Assembly (NCBI GenBank): GCA_944321645.1 | Contig: CALUMB010000017.1 | Coordinates: 1 to 38,988, forward strand | Length of the DNA: 38,988 bases | From: an uncultured Prevotella sp. | GTDB taxonomy: Bacteria > Bacteroidota > Bacteroidia > Bacteroidales > Bacteroidaceae | Direction of reading: 5' to 3' | Shown: piece after piece, positions 15,886 to 22,486 of the stretch | Layout of the letters: every line of letters begins with the position of its first letter | Position numbering within the stretch: position 1 is the first letter of the stretch | Notes under the pieces: generated by a model | Databases searched by the model: none | What the model saw: only the letters and a program-made list of their open reading frames with translations | What the model was told of the DNA's origin: nothing | Made by a program: the position numbers and the translations under genes

Positions 15886-15981
15886 TCAGATGCCGGCTGC
15901 AGTTGCGCCGAACGCGCCGAGGATGGCCGAAGCCACGGCGATAATCACTTTAAGGATGTTTTGCCAAGTTTTGTTTTTCAT
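15886..15981 (-). CDS. Smalltalk-type miniprotein (31 aa)
   Basis: A 31-residue frame reads MKNKTWQNILKVIIAVASAI and continues to a GATAAGI end. The charged KxxTW start followed by one hydrophobic helix matches the Bacteroidota 'smalltalk protein' family, whose members sit beside HU-like DNA-binding proteins as here. The function is unknown; it is probably a single-helix membrane peptide. The upstream HU gene ends 246 bp away with repeat element R1 in between, and a hairpin follows. The identification rests on remembered family features and on the gene pairing. Confidence 0.75.
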   Translation of the reverse strand: MKNKTWQNILKVIIAVASAILGAFGATAAGI

Positions 15982-16041
15982 GATAAACGATTATAAAGAA
16001 TTAAGAGTGAAGAATGAAGAGGCAATGAAGTTAAGAATGAA

Positions 16042-16216
16042 GAGGTATGATTTGCTTTGGGCGCGGGCTTTCTGCGCTTGAAGCTAATGAGTGAATGACG
16101 AGAATTGAAGAATGAAGAGTTAAGAATTGGCTGCGCCGAACCTCTACACCTTCATTCTCCTTACGGGGGAGAGCCAGGCGCAGCCAATTTTTCACTCTTC
16201 ACTTTTCATTCTTCAT
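16042..16216. repeat. Partial 112-bp unit plus palindromic element R1, copy B
   Basis: Positions 16042-16098 repeat the GAGGTATGATTTGC segment of the 6691-6957 tandem array with few changes. R1 copy B follows with perfect 13-bp arms at 16125-16137 and 16177-16189 and the same pyrimidine-rich tail. It separates the HU and smalltalk genes. Confidence 0.7.
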
Positions 16217-16226
16217 TTATAATACT

Positions 16227-16676
16227 TTACTCCCCGCCTGCGGTCTCGTCGGTCTCGTCCTCCACGGCGTTCTTTGGCAGCTCTGCCACCTTGCACCCGT
16301 CGAGGAATGTGCGGGAGCGTCGTCCGTCCTTGCCAATGCGCACCTGCGGCTGGAAGAGCACGTGGACGTCCTTCACGTGCTGCGTGGCGGTGAAGTCCTT
16401 CGCGGTGTCGCTCGGCGCGGTGGTGAGCCCGAGCTTGAAGGAGCCGAAGTTGTCGAGCTTCACGCGCTTGGAGTCCTGCAGTGCCTGCTTCATCACCACC
16501 ACCAGCTCGCTGATGACCGCCAGCACGTCAGCCCTCTTCACTGTGCAGTTGGCCTCAATCTGCTCTGCCAGCGCGTTGGTGTCCACGGTGTCTATCATCA
16601 CCGCCCGTGCGTACCACTTCTGGTATTGTCCGCTCCTGGAGTTGTTGTTCTGGTAAAGTCTGTACTGTACTGCCAT
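16227..16676 (-). CDS. HU-family (HU-HIG type) DNA-binding protein
   Basis: The 149-aa protein has a divergent N-terminus with aromatic and Arg residues (QYRLYQNNNSRSGQYQKWYA) and then an HU/IHF fold: a helical region with LAEQIEANCTVKRADVLAVI, then VKLDNFGSFKLGL, where IHF/HU proteins have their beta-sheet, and an extended arm region. The C-terminus is acidic (EDETDETAGGE). Such extended HU proteins occur in many copies in Bacteroidales, often with a smalltalk miniprotein, as here. It should bind and bend DNA; its specific role is unknown. It has its own promoter upstream. Confidence 0.85.
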   Translation of the reverse strand: MAVQYRLYQNNNSRSGQYQKWYARAVMIDTVDTNALAEQIEANCTVKRADVLAVISELVVVMKQALQDSKRVKLDNFGSFKLGLTTAPSDTAKDFTATQHVKDVHVLFQPQVRIGKDGRRSRTFLDGCKVAELPKNAVEDETDETAGGE

Positions 16677-16751
16677 AGTCTGTTTCCTTTCTTTGTTTTA
16701 AATGGTTGTTTAGTTTATTAAGGTTCTCGTGCCACCGGCCGGATGACAGTG

Positions 16752-16782
16752 CAAAGATACAACATTGTTTCGGCCTTGTCAA
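16752..16782 (-). promoter_or_regulatory. Promoter of the HU-family gene
   Basis: On the minus strand TTGACA (16782-16777), a 17-nt spacer and TATCTTTG (16759-16752) lie about 75 nt before the ATG at 16676. The -7 box matches TAnnTTTG. Confidence 0.6.
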
Positions 16783-16820
16783 GACCTGGCCATGGTAGTG
16801 ATGGGGGAGGAGGGGTAAGT

Positions 16821-16943
16821 GATGAAGAATTAAGAGTTAAGAATTGGCTGCGCCGAACCTCTACACCTTTATTCTCCTTACGGGGGGGTGATAGCCAGGC
16901 GCAGCTAATTTTTCACTCTTCACTTTTCATTCTTCATTTATGA
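16821..16943. repeat. Palindromic element R1, copy C
   Basis: The arms are AATTGGCTGCGCC (16842-16854) and GGCGCAGCTAATT (16898-16910). The C-to-T change in the right arm is shared with copy D, marking a recent local duplication. Pyrimidine-rich CACTCTTCACTTTTC follows. Confidence 0.7.
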
Positions 16944-16963
16944 GATGGGAGAGGGGCTTTTCT

Positions 16964-17076
16964 TAATGAAGAGTTAAGAATTGGCTGCGCCGAACCTCTA
17001 CACCTTTATTCTCCTTATGGGGGGTGATAGCCAGGCGCAGCTAATTTTTCACTCTTCACTTTTCATTCTTCATTTA
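16964..17076. repeat. Palindromic element R1, copy D
   Basis: The arms lie at 16979-16991 and 17034-17046, 137 bp after copy C, with the same right-arm variant. Copies C and D together fill most of the gap between the HU and sirtuin genes. Confidence 0.7.
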
Positions 17077-17104
17077 TGAGATGGGCTGTAAGGGTAGCTG
17101 GGCT

Positions 17105-17157
17105 GGCCCGCAGCATTTGTCTGAACTCCTGTCTCCTGTCTCCCGTCTCCTGAAATG
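17105..17157. repeat. Polypyrimidine CTCC repeat block R5, copy 2
   Basis: GCATTTGTCTGAACTCC and several CTCCTGTCTCC-type words lie directly before the sirtuin stop codon. The arrangement R1-R5-gene end is the same as at 7105-7166. Confidence 0.5.
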
Positions 17158-17161
17158 TCTT

Positions 17162-17857
17162 CTACCCAAGCTTCCTTTCCAGCTCGGCCATTCCTTCGGA
17201 GGCACCTTTCATGATGTGCTCCACGTGGTATTCGCTGCTGACGCCCACGGCCTTGGGGTCGATAAGGTAGATGGGAGCCGAGGGCTTGGCGTAGGCAATA
17301 AGCCCTGCGGCGGGATAGACGTTGAGCGACGTTCCGATGATTACCATGATGTCGGCGTCGGCCACGGCCTTGGCCGCAGGCTCTATCATTGGCACGGCCT
17401 CGCCGAAGAAGACGATGTAGGGGCGCAGCAGCGATCCGTCGGCGGCCAGCGTGCCAGGCTTCACCTCCCAGTTGTCCGCCGTCAGCGTCTGGATGTAGCG
17501 CGGGTCGTAAGGGTTGCGGCTCGAGCACACCTTCATCAGTTCGCCGTGCAGGTGGATAACCTTTGTCGACCCGGCCTGCTCGTGCAGGTTGTCAACGTTT
17601 TGCGTCACCACCGTCACGTCGTAGCGCCGCTCCAGCGCCGCCACGCGGCGGTGGCCGTCGTTGGGCTTGGCGTGCAGCAGCTGCCGCCGCCGCTCGTTGT
17701 AAAACCGCGTCACGAGGGCCGGGTCGGCCAGCCATCCTTCGTGTGACGCCACTTGCTGCACGGGGTACTCTTCCCACAGCCCGCCCGCATCGCGGAAAGT
17801 CTTAAGCCCGCTTTCGGCCGACATGCCGGCTCCCGTCAATACTGCAATCTTTTCCAT
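17162..17857 (-). CDS. NAD-dependent protein deacylase, sirtuin (CobB-like)
   Basis: The 231-aa protein has sirtuin motifs: GAGMSAESGLKTFRD (9-23) for NAD binding, TQNVDNLHEQAG (85-96), the catalytic His104 in HLHG, FFGEAVP, and GTSLNVYPAAGL. Tyr53 and Arg56 (YxxR) mark the class III acyl-binding pair, predicting desuccinylase/demalonylase activity as well as deacetylation. The Cys cluster that normally holds structural zinc is reduced to one Cys (Cys111), so a zinc-free small domain is likely. The cytoplasmic enzyme removes acyl groups from lysines using NAD. It diverges from the FKBP operon across a 201-bp gap. Confidence 0.9.
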   Translation of the reverse strand: MEKIAVLTGAGMSAESGLKTFRDAGGLWEEYPVQQVASHEGWLADPALVTRFYNERRRQLLHAKPNDGHRRVAALERRYDVTVVTQNVDNLHEQAGSTKVIHLHGELMKVCSSRNPYDPRYIQTLTADNWEVKPGTLAADGSLLRPYIVFFGEAVPMIEPAAKAVADADIMVIIGTSLNVYPAAGLIAYAKPSAPIYLIDPKAVGVSSEYHVEHIMKGASEGMAELERKLG

Positions 17858-17997
17858 AGGCCATATAGTTTTGGGGTGTCATTAGGAGGCTTGGGTGGCT
17901 TGGCAAGCTTGGGTGCATAGCCACGCCAATCCTCCTTAACAATGCACAAAAATAGTGATTTTTCGCGAAATGTTGTAACCGAATCGGATAAAAATTG

Positions 17998-18005
17998 TAT
18001 CTTTG
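17998..18005 (+). promoter_or_regulatory. -7 box of the first FKBP gene
   Basis: TATCTTTG lies 53 nt before the ATG at 18059. A TTG near 17973-17975 gives an acceptable though long spacer (22 nt). A longer in-frame ORF from 17942 would begin upstream of this promoter, so the 18059 start is preferred. Confidence 0.55.
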
Positions 18006-18058
18006 CACGCTTTCAAAAAGCACATCAACCGAAACTCATACACATACAACAGAGAGAA

Positions 18059-18664
18059 ATGGACAAACTGAGCTACGCCTTGGGATTGGGCATAGGGCGC
18101 CAGTTGGCGCAAATGGGTGTCGAGGGTCTTGAAGCAGACGACCTTGCGGCAGCCATCAACGACGTGATAAACGGCAACGACCTTAAGATGTCCAACCGCG
18201 AGGCGCAGGCGCTCGTTACGCAGTACCTCGCCGAGCAGGAGGCGCGCATCAACGCCGAGAGGGCCGAGCAGGGCAAGGCCGCCAAGGCCGAGGGCGAGCG
18301 CTACCTTGCCGAGAACGCCAAGAAGGATGGCGTGGTGGTATTGCCCAGCGGCCTGCAGTATAAGGTGCTCAAGGAAGGCACGGGTCGCAAGCCCGCCGCC
18401 ACCGACACCGTGAGGTGCCACTACGAGGGCTTCCTCACCGACGGCACCGTGTTCGACAGCAGCCTGCGCCGCGGCGAGCCTGCCGAGTTTGGGCTGCAGC
18501 AGGTGATAGCGGGCTGGACCGAAGGCCTGCAGCTGATGCAGGAGGGAGCCAAGTACCGCTTCTTCATACCCTACCGCCTCGGCTACGGCGAGTCGGGGGC
18601 AGGGGCTTCCATACCGCCCTACTCTGCGCTCGTGTTCGACGTGGAGCTTATCAAGGTGCTGTGA
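18059..18664 (+). CDS. Cytoplasmic FKBP-type peptidyl-prolyl isomerase (FklB/Mip-like)
   Basis: The protein (201 aa from ATG 18059) has an N-terminal dimerisation-type helical domain (LSYALGLGIGRQLAQ; to ~95) with a basic/acidic helix. It then has a Mip-style linker (YLAENAKKDGVVVLPSGLQY) and an FKBP catalytic domain (~115-201) with CHYEGFLTDGTVFDSS, GWTEGLQLM and PYRLGYGE. No signal peptide is present, so it should act in the cytoplasm as a proline isomerase and chaperone. It is the first of three related genes; the second starts 42 bp downstream. Confidence 0.9.
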   Translation: MDKLSYALGLGIGRQLAQMGVEGLEADDLAAAINDVINGNDLKMSNREAQALVTQYLAEQEARINAERAEQGKAAKAEGERYLAENAKKDGVVVLPSGLQYKVLKEGTGRKPAATDTVRCHYEGFLTDGTVFDSSLRRGEPAEFGLQQVIAGWTEGLQLMQEGAKYRFFIPYRLGYGESGAGASIPPYSALVFDVELIKVL

Positions 18665-18706
18665 GTGGGCGCGAAAAGGAAACAAACGAAAAACAAACGA
18701 AGGATA

Positions 18707-19579
18707 ATGAAAAAGTTAACAGTTGTAGCCTCTGTGGCTATCGCCGCCGCCGTGATGTCGTCGTGCGGCAACTCAACCCCCAAGGCCAACCTCAAGAACG
18801 AGGTGGACACGCTTAGCTACGCCATGGGCCTGGCGCAGACCCAGGGCATGAGGGAATACATGATGTACCGCATGGGCGTGGACACGACCTACGTGGACGA
18901 GTTTATCAAGGGCGTGAAGCAGGGCGTGAGCGACGGCGACGACAAGAAGAAGGCCGCCTACTACGCAGGCGTGCAGATAGGCCAGCAGATTTCCACCCAG
19001 ATGGTGGAGGGGCTTAACCGCGAGCTGTTCGGCGACGACACCACGCAGACCATCTCGCTGAAGAACTTCATGGCGGGCTTCATCAGCGGCTACACCCGCA
19101 AGGGCGGGCTGATGACCGTGGAGCAGGCCAGCCAGGTGGCCCAGCTCAAGATGGAGTCGATAAGGAGCCGCACGCTCGAGAAGGTGTACGGCCCCAACAA
19201 GGAGAAGGGCGAGAAGTTCCTCGCCGAGAACGCCAAGAAGCCCGGCGTGAAGACGCTCGAGGGCGGCGTGCAGTACAAGGTGCTCAAGGAAGGCAAGGGC
19301 GAGCTGCCCGCCGACACGTCGATGGTGAAGGTACACTACGAGGGCCGCACGCTCGAAGGCAAGGTGTTCGACAGCAGCTACAAGCGCAACAGGCCGCTCG
19401 AGCTGCGCTGCAACCAGACCATCAAGGGGTGGGGCGAGGCACTTACCCACATGCCCGTAGGCTCGACGTGGGAGATATACATCCCGCAGGAGCTTGCCTA
19501 CGGCTCGCACGGGCAGGGCGACATCAAGCCTTTCTCCGCGCTCATATTCAAGGTAGAGCTTATTTCTATTGTAAAATAG
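18707..19579 (+). CDS. FKBP-type peptidyl-prolyl isomerase, lipoprotein
   Basis: From ATG 18707 the 290-aa product begins with a lipoprotein signal peptide ending in a lipobox-like VMSSC (Cys near residue 19). An FKBP_N helical domain starts at DTLSYAMGLAQTQG, with a linker FLAENAKKPGVKTLEGGVQY and an FKBP domain (~200-290) with VHYEGRTLEGKVFDSS and PQELAYGSHG. It should be membrane-anchored, facing the periplasm, and assist folding of exported proteins. It lies 42 bp after the cytoplasmic paralogue in one transcript, and a strong terminator follows. Confidence 0.9.
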   Translation: MKKLTVVASVAIAAAVMSSCGNSTPKANLKNEVDTLSYAMGLAQTQGMREYMMYRMGVDTTYVDEFIKGVKQGVSDGDDKKKAAYYAGVQIGQQISTQMVEGLNRELFGDDTTQTISLKNFMAGFISGYTRKGGLMTVEQASQVAQLKMESIRSRTLEKVYGPNKEKGEKFLAENAKKPGVKTLEGGVQYKVLKEGKGELPADTSMVKVHYEGRTLEGKVFDSSYKRNRPLELRCNQTIKGWGEALTHMPVGSTWEIYIPQELAYGSHGQGDIKPFSALIFKVELISIVK

Positions 19580-19596
19580 TTTGGGCTAACTGGGTT

Positions 19597-19634
19597 TCCG
19601 GGGGCGGCGGGCAATCCGCGCCCCCGGATTTTTC
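19597..19634 (+). terminator. Intrinsic terminator of the first FKBP pair
   Basis: The arm TCCGGGGGC at 19597-19605 pairs with GCCCCCGGA at 19620-19628 and is followed by TTTTTC. It lies 18 bp after the stop of the lipoprotein FKBP. Confidence 0.85.
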
Positions 19635-19650
19635 TTGTTGCTAATCTTTT

Positions 19651-19776
19651 TGAATGTGAGTGTCCGTATTTCGCATAGACGGATGAAACAAGGAATCGAA
19701 GAAGCATACGTCCTCTGACTCCTTAGCTGAACGCAGTGGAGCGATGGCTCCTAACTCCTTTGAATAGGAGCTTTGA
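19651..19776. repeat. Dispersed repeat R2, copy 1
   Basis: About 125 bp running from TGAATGTGAGTGTCCGTATT to GGAGCTTTGAGG, with CGCAGTGGAGCGATGGCT in the middle. A diverged copy lies inverted at 35442-35580. No ORF is seen. Its right end contains the TTTG used as the -33 box of the third FKBP gene. Confidence 0.65.
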
Positions 19777-19791
19777 GGATATTTAATTTTG
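19759..19791 (+). promoter_or_regulatory. Promoter of the third FKBP gene
   Basis: TTTG (19759-19762), a 21-nt spacer and TAATTTTG (19784-19791) precede the ATG at 19811 by 19 nt. The -33 element lies within repeat R2. Confidence 0.5.
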
Positions 19792-19810
19792 AACAATTAC
19801 TTACAAACAG

Positions 19811-20761
19811 ATGAAGAAAATCATAGTGCTGGCGCTGGCCGTACTGGCGGGCGCCACGTTTAATGTGGCCGAGGCCGCAAAGAAGAAGAAGAAGGATAAG
19901 AAGGCCGAGCTGCCCGCCGTGCAGCTCGCCACGTCGTCTGACACGCTGAGCTACGCCCTCGGCATGGTGAGCACAAGCGGCCTGGAGAATTACCTGAGGA
20001 ACAACCTCGGCGTTGACACGGCCTACATGGCCGACTTCCTGCGCGGCTTCGACGAGATGATAGCCTCCGGCGACGACCCGAAGACGGTGGCCTACTCTGC
20101 CGGTATGTCGATAGCGGCGAGCGTAAGGGGCCAGATGCTCAAGGGCATGAAGTCGCAGTTTACCGACACGCCCGACTCCGTGGTGGCGCAGGTGCTCTTC
20201 AGGGGCTTCCGCGACGCCGTGACGGGCGATACCGCCGTGATGACCACTGCCAGGGCCGAGACGGTGTTCCGCGCCAAGGGCGAGGCCAACGAGGCCGCCA
20301 AGATGGAGAGACAATATGGCGCGAACCGCAAGGCCGGCGAGGAGTTCCTTGCCGCCAACGCCAAGAAGGACAGCGTGGTGACGCTGCCCAGCGGGCTTCA
20401 GTACAAGGTGATAGTGAAGGGAACGGGCCTCGTGCCGAAGAGGACAGACCGCGTGCAGGTGAACTATGAGGGCAGGCTCGTGGACGGCACCGTGTTCGAC
20501 AGCTCTGCCAAGCACGGCGGCAAGCCCGTGGCCTTCCGCGCCGACCAGGTGATAAAGGGCTGGACAGAGGCTCTCACTATGATGCCCGTGGGCAGCAAGT
20601 GGGAGGTGTACATACCACAGGAGCTTGGCTACGGCTCGCGCAAGGCCGGAAAGATAGACCCCTTCAGCGCACTCGTGTTCACCATCGAGCTTGTGGGCAT
20701 AGAGTCGCCCAAGCCCGCCGCCCCTGCCGCATCCACCGACGAGGCCGGCCAGAAGAAATAA
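19811..20761 (+). CDS. Secreted FKBP-type peptidyl-prolyl isomerase
   Basis: The 316-aa protein has a cleavable signal peptide (MKKIIVLALAVLAG to about residue 22, AEAA) and then a Lys-rich segment (AKKKKKDKKAEL). An FKBP_N domain starts at DTLSYALGMVSTSG, followed by the linker FLAANAKKDSVVTLPSGLQY and an FKBP domain (~200-292) with VNYEGRLVDGTVFDSS and PQELGYGSRK. The tail is Pro/Ala-rich. It should be a soluble periplasmic or outer-surface isomerase. Unlike its two upstream paralogues it has its own promoter and is separated by a terminator and repeat R2. Confidence 0.9.
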   Translation: MKKIIVLALAVLAGATFNVAEAAKKKKKDKKAELPAVQLATSSDTLSYALGMVSTSGLENYLRNNLGVDTAYMADFLRGFDEMIASGDDPKTVAYSAGMSIAASVRGQMLKGMKSQFTDTPDSVVAQVLFRGFRDAVTGDTAVMTTARAETVFRAKGEANEAAKMERQYGANRKAGEEFLAANAKKDSVVTLPSGLQYKVIVKGTGLVPKRTDRVQVNYEGRLVDGTVFDSSAKHGGKPVAFRADQVIKGWTEALTMMPVGSKWEVYIPQELGYGSRKAGKIDPFSALVFTIELVGIESPKPAAPAASTDEAGQKK

Positions 20762-20775
20762 GGGGGCTTTTTTAA

Positions 20776-20856
20776 TGAAGAGTGAAAAATGAAGAGTGAA
20801 GAATTGGCTGCGCCGAACCTCTGCACCTTCATTCCTTCCGCCTCTGCGCATCTGAA
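20776..20856. repeat. R1-related half element, copy E
   Basis: The left arm AATTGGCTGCGCC (20802-20814) and purine-rich flank are present. The right arm is replaced by CTTCATTCCTTCCGCCTCTGC, also found in a similar form in copy F. This marks a second R1 subfamily. Confidence 0.55.
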
Positions 20857-20868
20857 CGGGGTCTATCA

Positions 20869-21159
20869 AATATCAGTCGCTTGGGCAGTGCTGCTTTACC
20901 CCCGAAGAGTATTGATTAAATATTTGTGAAATTTGTTTCGATTTCAACACACTGTTTCCTGTGTTCATGACGGCGACATTTTTCGCGTGGGTTAACCGCC
21001 GCTTTCCCCTCCTTTGGAAAAGGAGGGGAAAGCGGCGGGCTTTCCGCGGATTTAATTACAAAAGCGGCTTTACGTTTGTCTTGAACCAAGTGCAATTTTA
21101 ACATCTTGCCACACTTTAAGGAAAGCCTTACTCCCTTTTATTCAATTTTGATACACCTT
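20869..21159. repeat. Dispersed repeat R3, copy 1, with a 20-bp perfect hairpin
   Basis: A ~290-bp element bounded by TATCAAAT on the left and ATTTTGATAC on the right (short terminal inverted repeats). At its centre CCGCCGCTTTCCCCTCCTTT (20996-21015) pairs perfectly with 21019-21038 across a 3-nt loop. A longer inverted copy lies at 35629-36035. No ORF is present, so it resembles a MITE-like non-autonomous element. Confidence 0.7.
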
Positions 21160-21160
21160 A

Positions 21161-21245
21161 CCTTAATTAAGAGTGAAGAATTAAAAGTGAAGAATTGGCT
21201 GTGCCGAACCTCTGCACCTTCATTCCTGCCACTTCTGCGCATTTG
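21161..21245. repeat. R1-related half element, copy F
   Basis: The left arm is AATTGGCTGTGCC (21193-21205, one change) with purine-rich flank, followed by TTCATTCCTGCCACTTCTGC as in copy E. Together E and F bracket repeat R3. Confidence 0.5.
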
Positions 21246-21306
21246 GGCTTCTCCCCCACGGACGGGCTGGTTACTTCCGAAAAAGGAGAACCTGCGGCGC
21301 GAAACG

Positions 21307-21415
21307 GGGCGAAACGCAGCATGAAACGGGCCGGACGGCATTATGGAACGGCACGTTTTGCCTTGTAAAACAGGCCGTTTTGGAGTGCAAAACGGCCTGT
21401 TTTCAGTTTGAAACG
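21307..21415. repeat. AAAACGGCC palindrome cluster 1
   Basis: Repeated CGTTTTG/CAAAACG words occur here. AAAACAGGCCGTTTTG (21367-21382) and CAAAACGGCCTGTTTT (21388-21403) are perfect 16-bp inverted copies. Similar arrays occur in Prevotella-like intergenic regions. A second cluster is at 33945-34015. Confidence 0.65.
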
Positions 21416-21736
21416 ACGCACGCCCAATAGGTTACAAATAGACAGGAATGCCGCAGCTTGCCGCGAAAGCCTTAGCCAAAATGCGGGTGGCAACTTCTGT
21501 TTTTCCCGGGCATCGGCTCCATCATCAAAGGCTTAAGCCCGGCAGCCATGTTCCGCTTTGGAACAAATCGGCGCAACATTAGCCTGTACTCCTTCACTCC
21601 CGTCACCTTAATGCACGCATTCGTCTGCACTCCCGTACTCCCTTCTCCCGTCTCCTAAATAAACATTCGTCTGCACTCCTTTCTCCCTTCTCCTTCCTCC
21701 TTACGCGGCATTTTTGTTTTTTTTACTTCCAATGCG
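21416..21736. other. Gene-free stretch with pyrimidine-rich repeats
   Basis: No ORF or RNA gene is supported. From ~21590 the strand is rich in CTCC words with two CATTCGTCTGCACTCC units (near 21617 and 21665), related to block R5. Confidence 0.5.
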
Positions 21737-21766
21737 TTTGCGTGTCAATAAAAATCATTACTTTTG
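21737..21766 (+). promoter_or_regulatory. Promoter of the Lrp/AsnC regulator with a long leader
   Basis: TTTG (21737-21740), an 18-nt spacer and TACTTTTG (21759-21766) form a strong Bacteroidota promoter. Transcription should start near 21773, exactly where the large hairpin begins, leaving a ~237-nt leader before the ATG at 22009. Confidence 0.65.
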
Positions 21767-21771
21767 CAATG

Positions 21772-21974
21772 GTTAAACCCAAATCGGTCATTAGAGACCA
21801 AGGCGATTTTGTCCTATTGTCAGGCAGGTTGGCGGTCGTCCTTGGCGAAGGCGTGGCGGGCCACGTCGAGCCGAGGCGACAGACAAGATGCCGACAAGAG
21901 GACAAAAGCGGCTGGGAAGCAAAATTAAAACTAAAATCAGCCCTATGCGGTCTAATGACCGATTTGGGTTAAAC
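21772..21974. repeat. 203-bp hairpin element upstream of the Lrp/AsnC gene
   Basis: Outer arms 21772-21799 and 21949-21974 are complementary over 26 bp with a 2-nt bulge. Inner arms TTTTGTCCTATTGTC (21807-21821) and GACAAGAGGACAAAA (21893-21907) match 14 of 15, and the tip is CGTGG/CCACG (21852-21865). The whole region folds as one long stem-loop in DNA or RNA. It is either a structured 5' leader of the regulator mRNA or a MITE with ~26-bp terminal repeats that inserted beside the promoter. No obvious target duplication is seen. Confidence 0.7.
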
Positions 21975-22008
21975 TTTCTAACGACGAACAACGACAAGAC
22001 TCTACCGA

Positions 22009-22482
22009 ATGGAAAAGATAGACAACCTCGACAAGAAGATTCTGGGCATCCTGTCGCAAAACGCGCGCATACCGTTTAAGGACGTGGCAGCCGAGTGCGG
22101 CGTGTCGCGTGCTGCAATCCACCAGCGCGTGCAGAGGCTGATGGACGAGAACGTGATAACTGGCAGCGGCTTCGACGTGAATCCCAAGAGCCTCGGCTAC
22201 TTCACCTGCACCTACGTGGGCATCACGCTCGAGCGCGGCAGTATGTACAAAGAGGTGGTAGAGCGGCTGAGGCAGGTGCCGGAGGTTGTGGAGTGCCACT
22301 TCACCACCGGGCCTTACACCATGCTCGTGAAGCTCTATGCCCGCGACAACGAGCAGCTGATGGACTTGCTCAACGCCCAGCTGCAGTCTATCCCGGGCGT
22401 GGTGGCCACCGAGACGCTCATCTCGCTCGAGCAAAGCATAAAGCGCGAAATACCTGTAAAGGCCGACGAGGAGGCGGAGTAA
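22009..22482 (+). CDS. Lrp/AsnC-family transcriptional regulator
   Basis: The 157-aa protein has the family layout: an N-terminal winged HTH (NLDKKILGILSQNARIPFKD, then CGVSRAAIHQRVQRL as recognition helix), a beta-strand linker with GSGFDVNPKSLGY, and a RAM/AsnC ligand-binding domain (~70-145: CTYVGITLERG, VVECHFTTGPYTMLVKLYA, GVVATETLISL). It probably forms octamer-type assemblies sensing an amino acid or small metabolite. The start follows a ~237-nt hairpin leader. The fused C26-M19 hydrolase begins 5 bp after its stop, so it may regulate peptide or amino-acid catabolism including its own operon. Confidence 0.9.
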   Translation: MEKIDNLDKKILGILSQNARIPFKDVAAECGVSRAAIHQRVQRLMDENVITGSGFDVNPKSLGYFTCTYVGITLERGSMYKEVVERLRQVPEVVECHFTTGPYTMLVKLYARDNEQLMDLLNAQLQSIPGVVATETLISLEQSIKREIPVKADEEAE

Positions 22483-22486
22483 GCCA

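Noticed and set aside
17942-18058. Upstream extension of the first FKBP frame
   Set aside because: The extension would start before the -7 box at 17998 and has no sequence typical of FKBP N-termini, so the ATG at 18059 was used.
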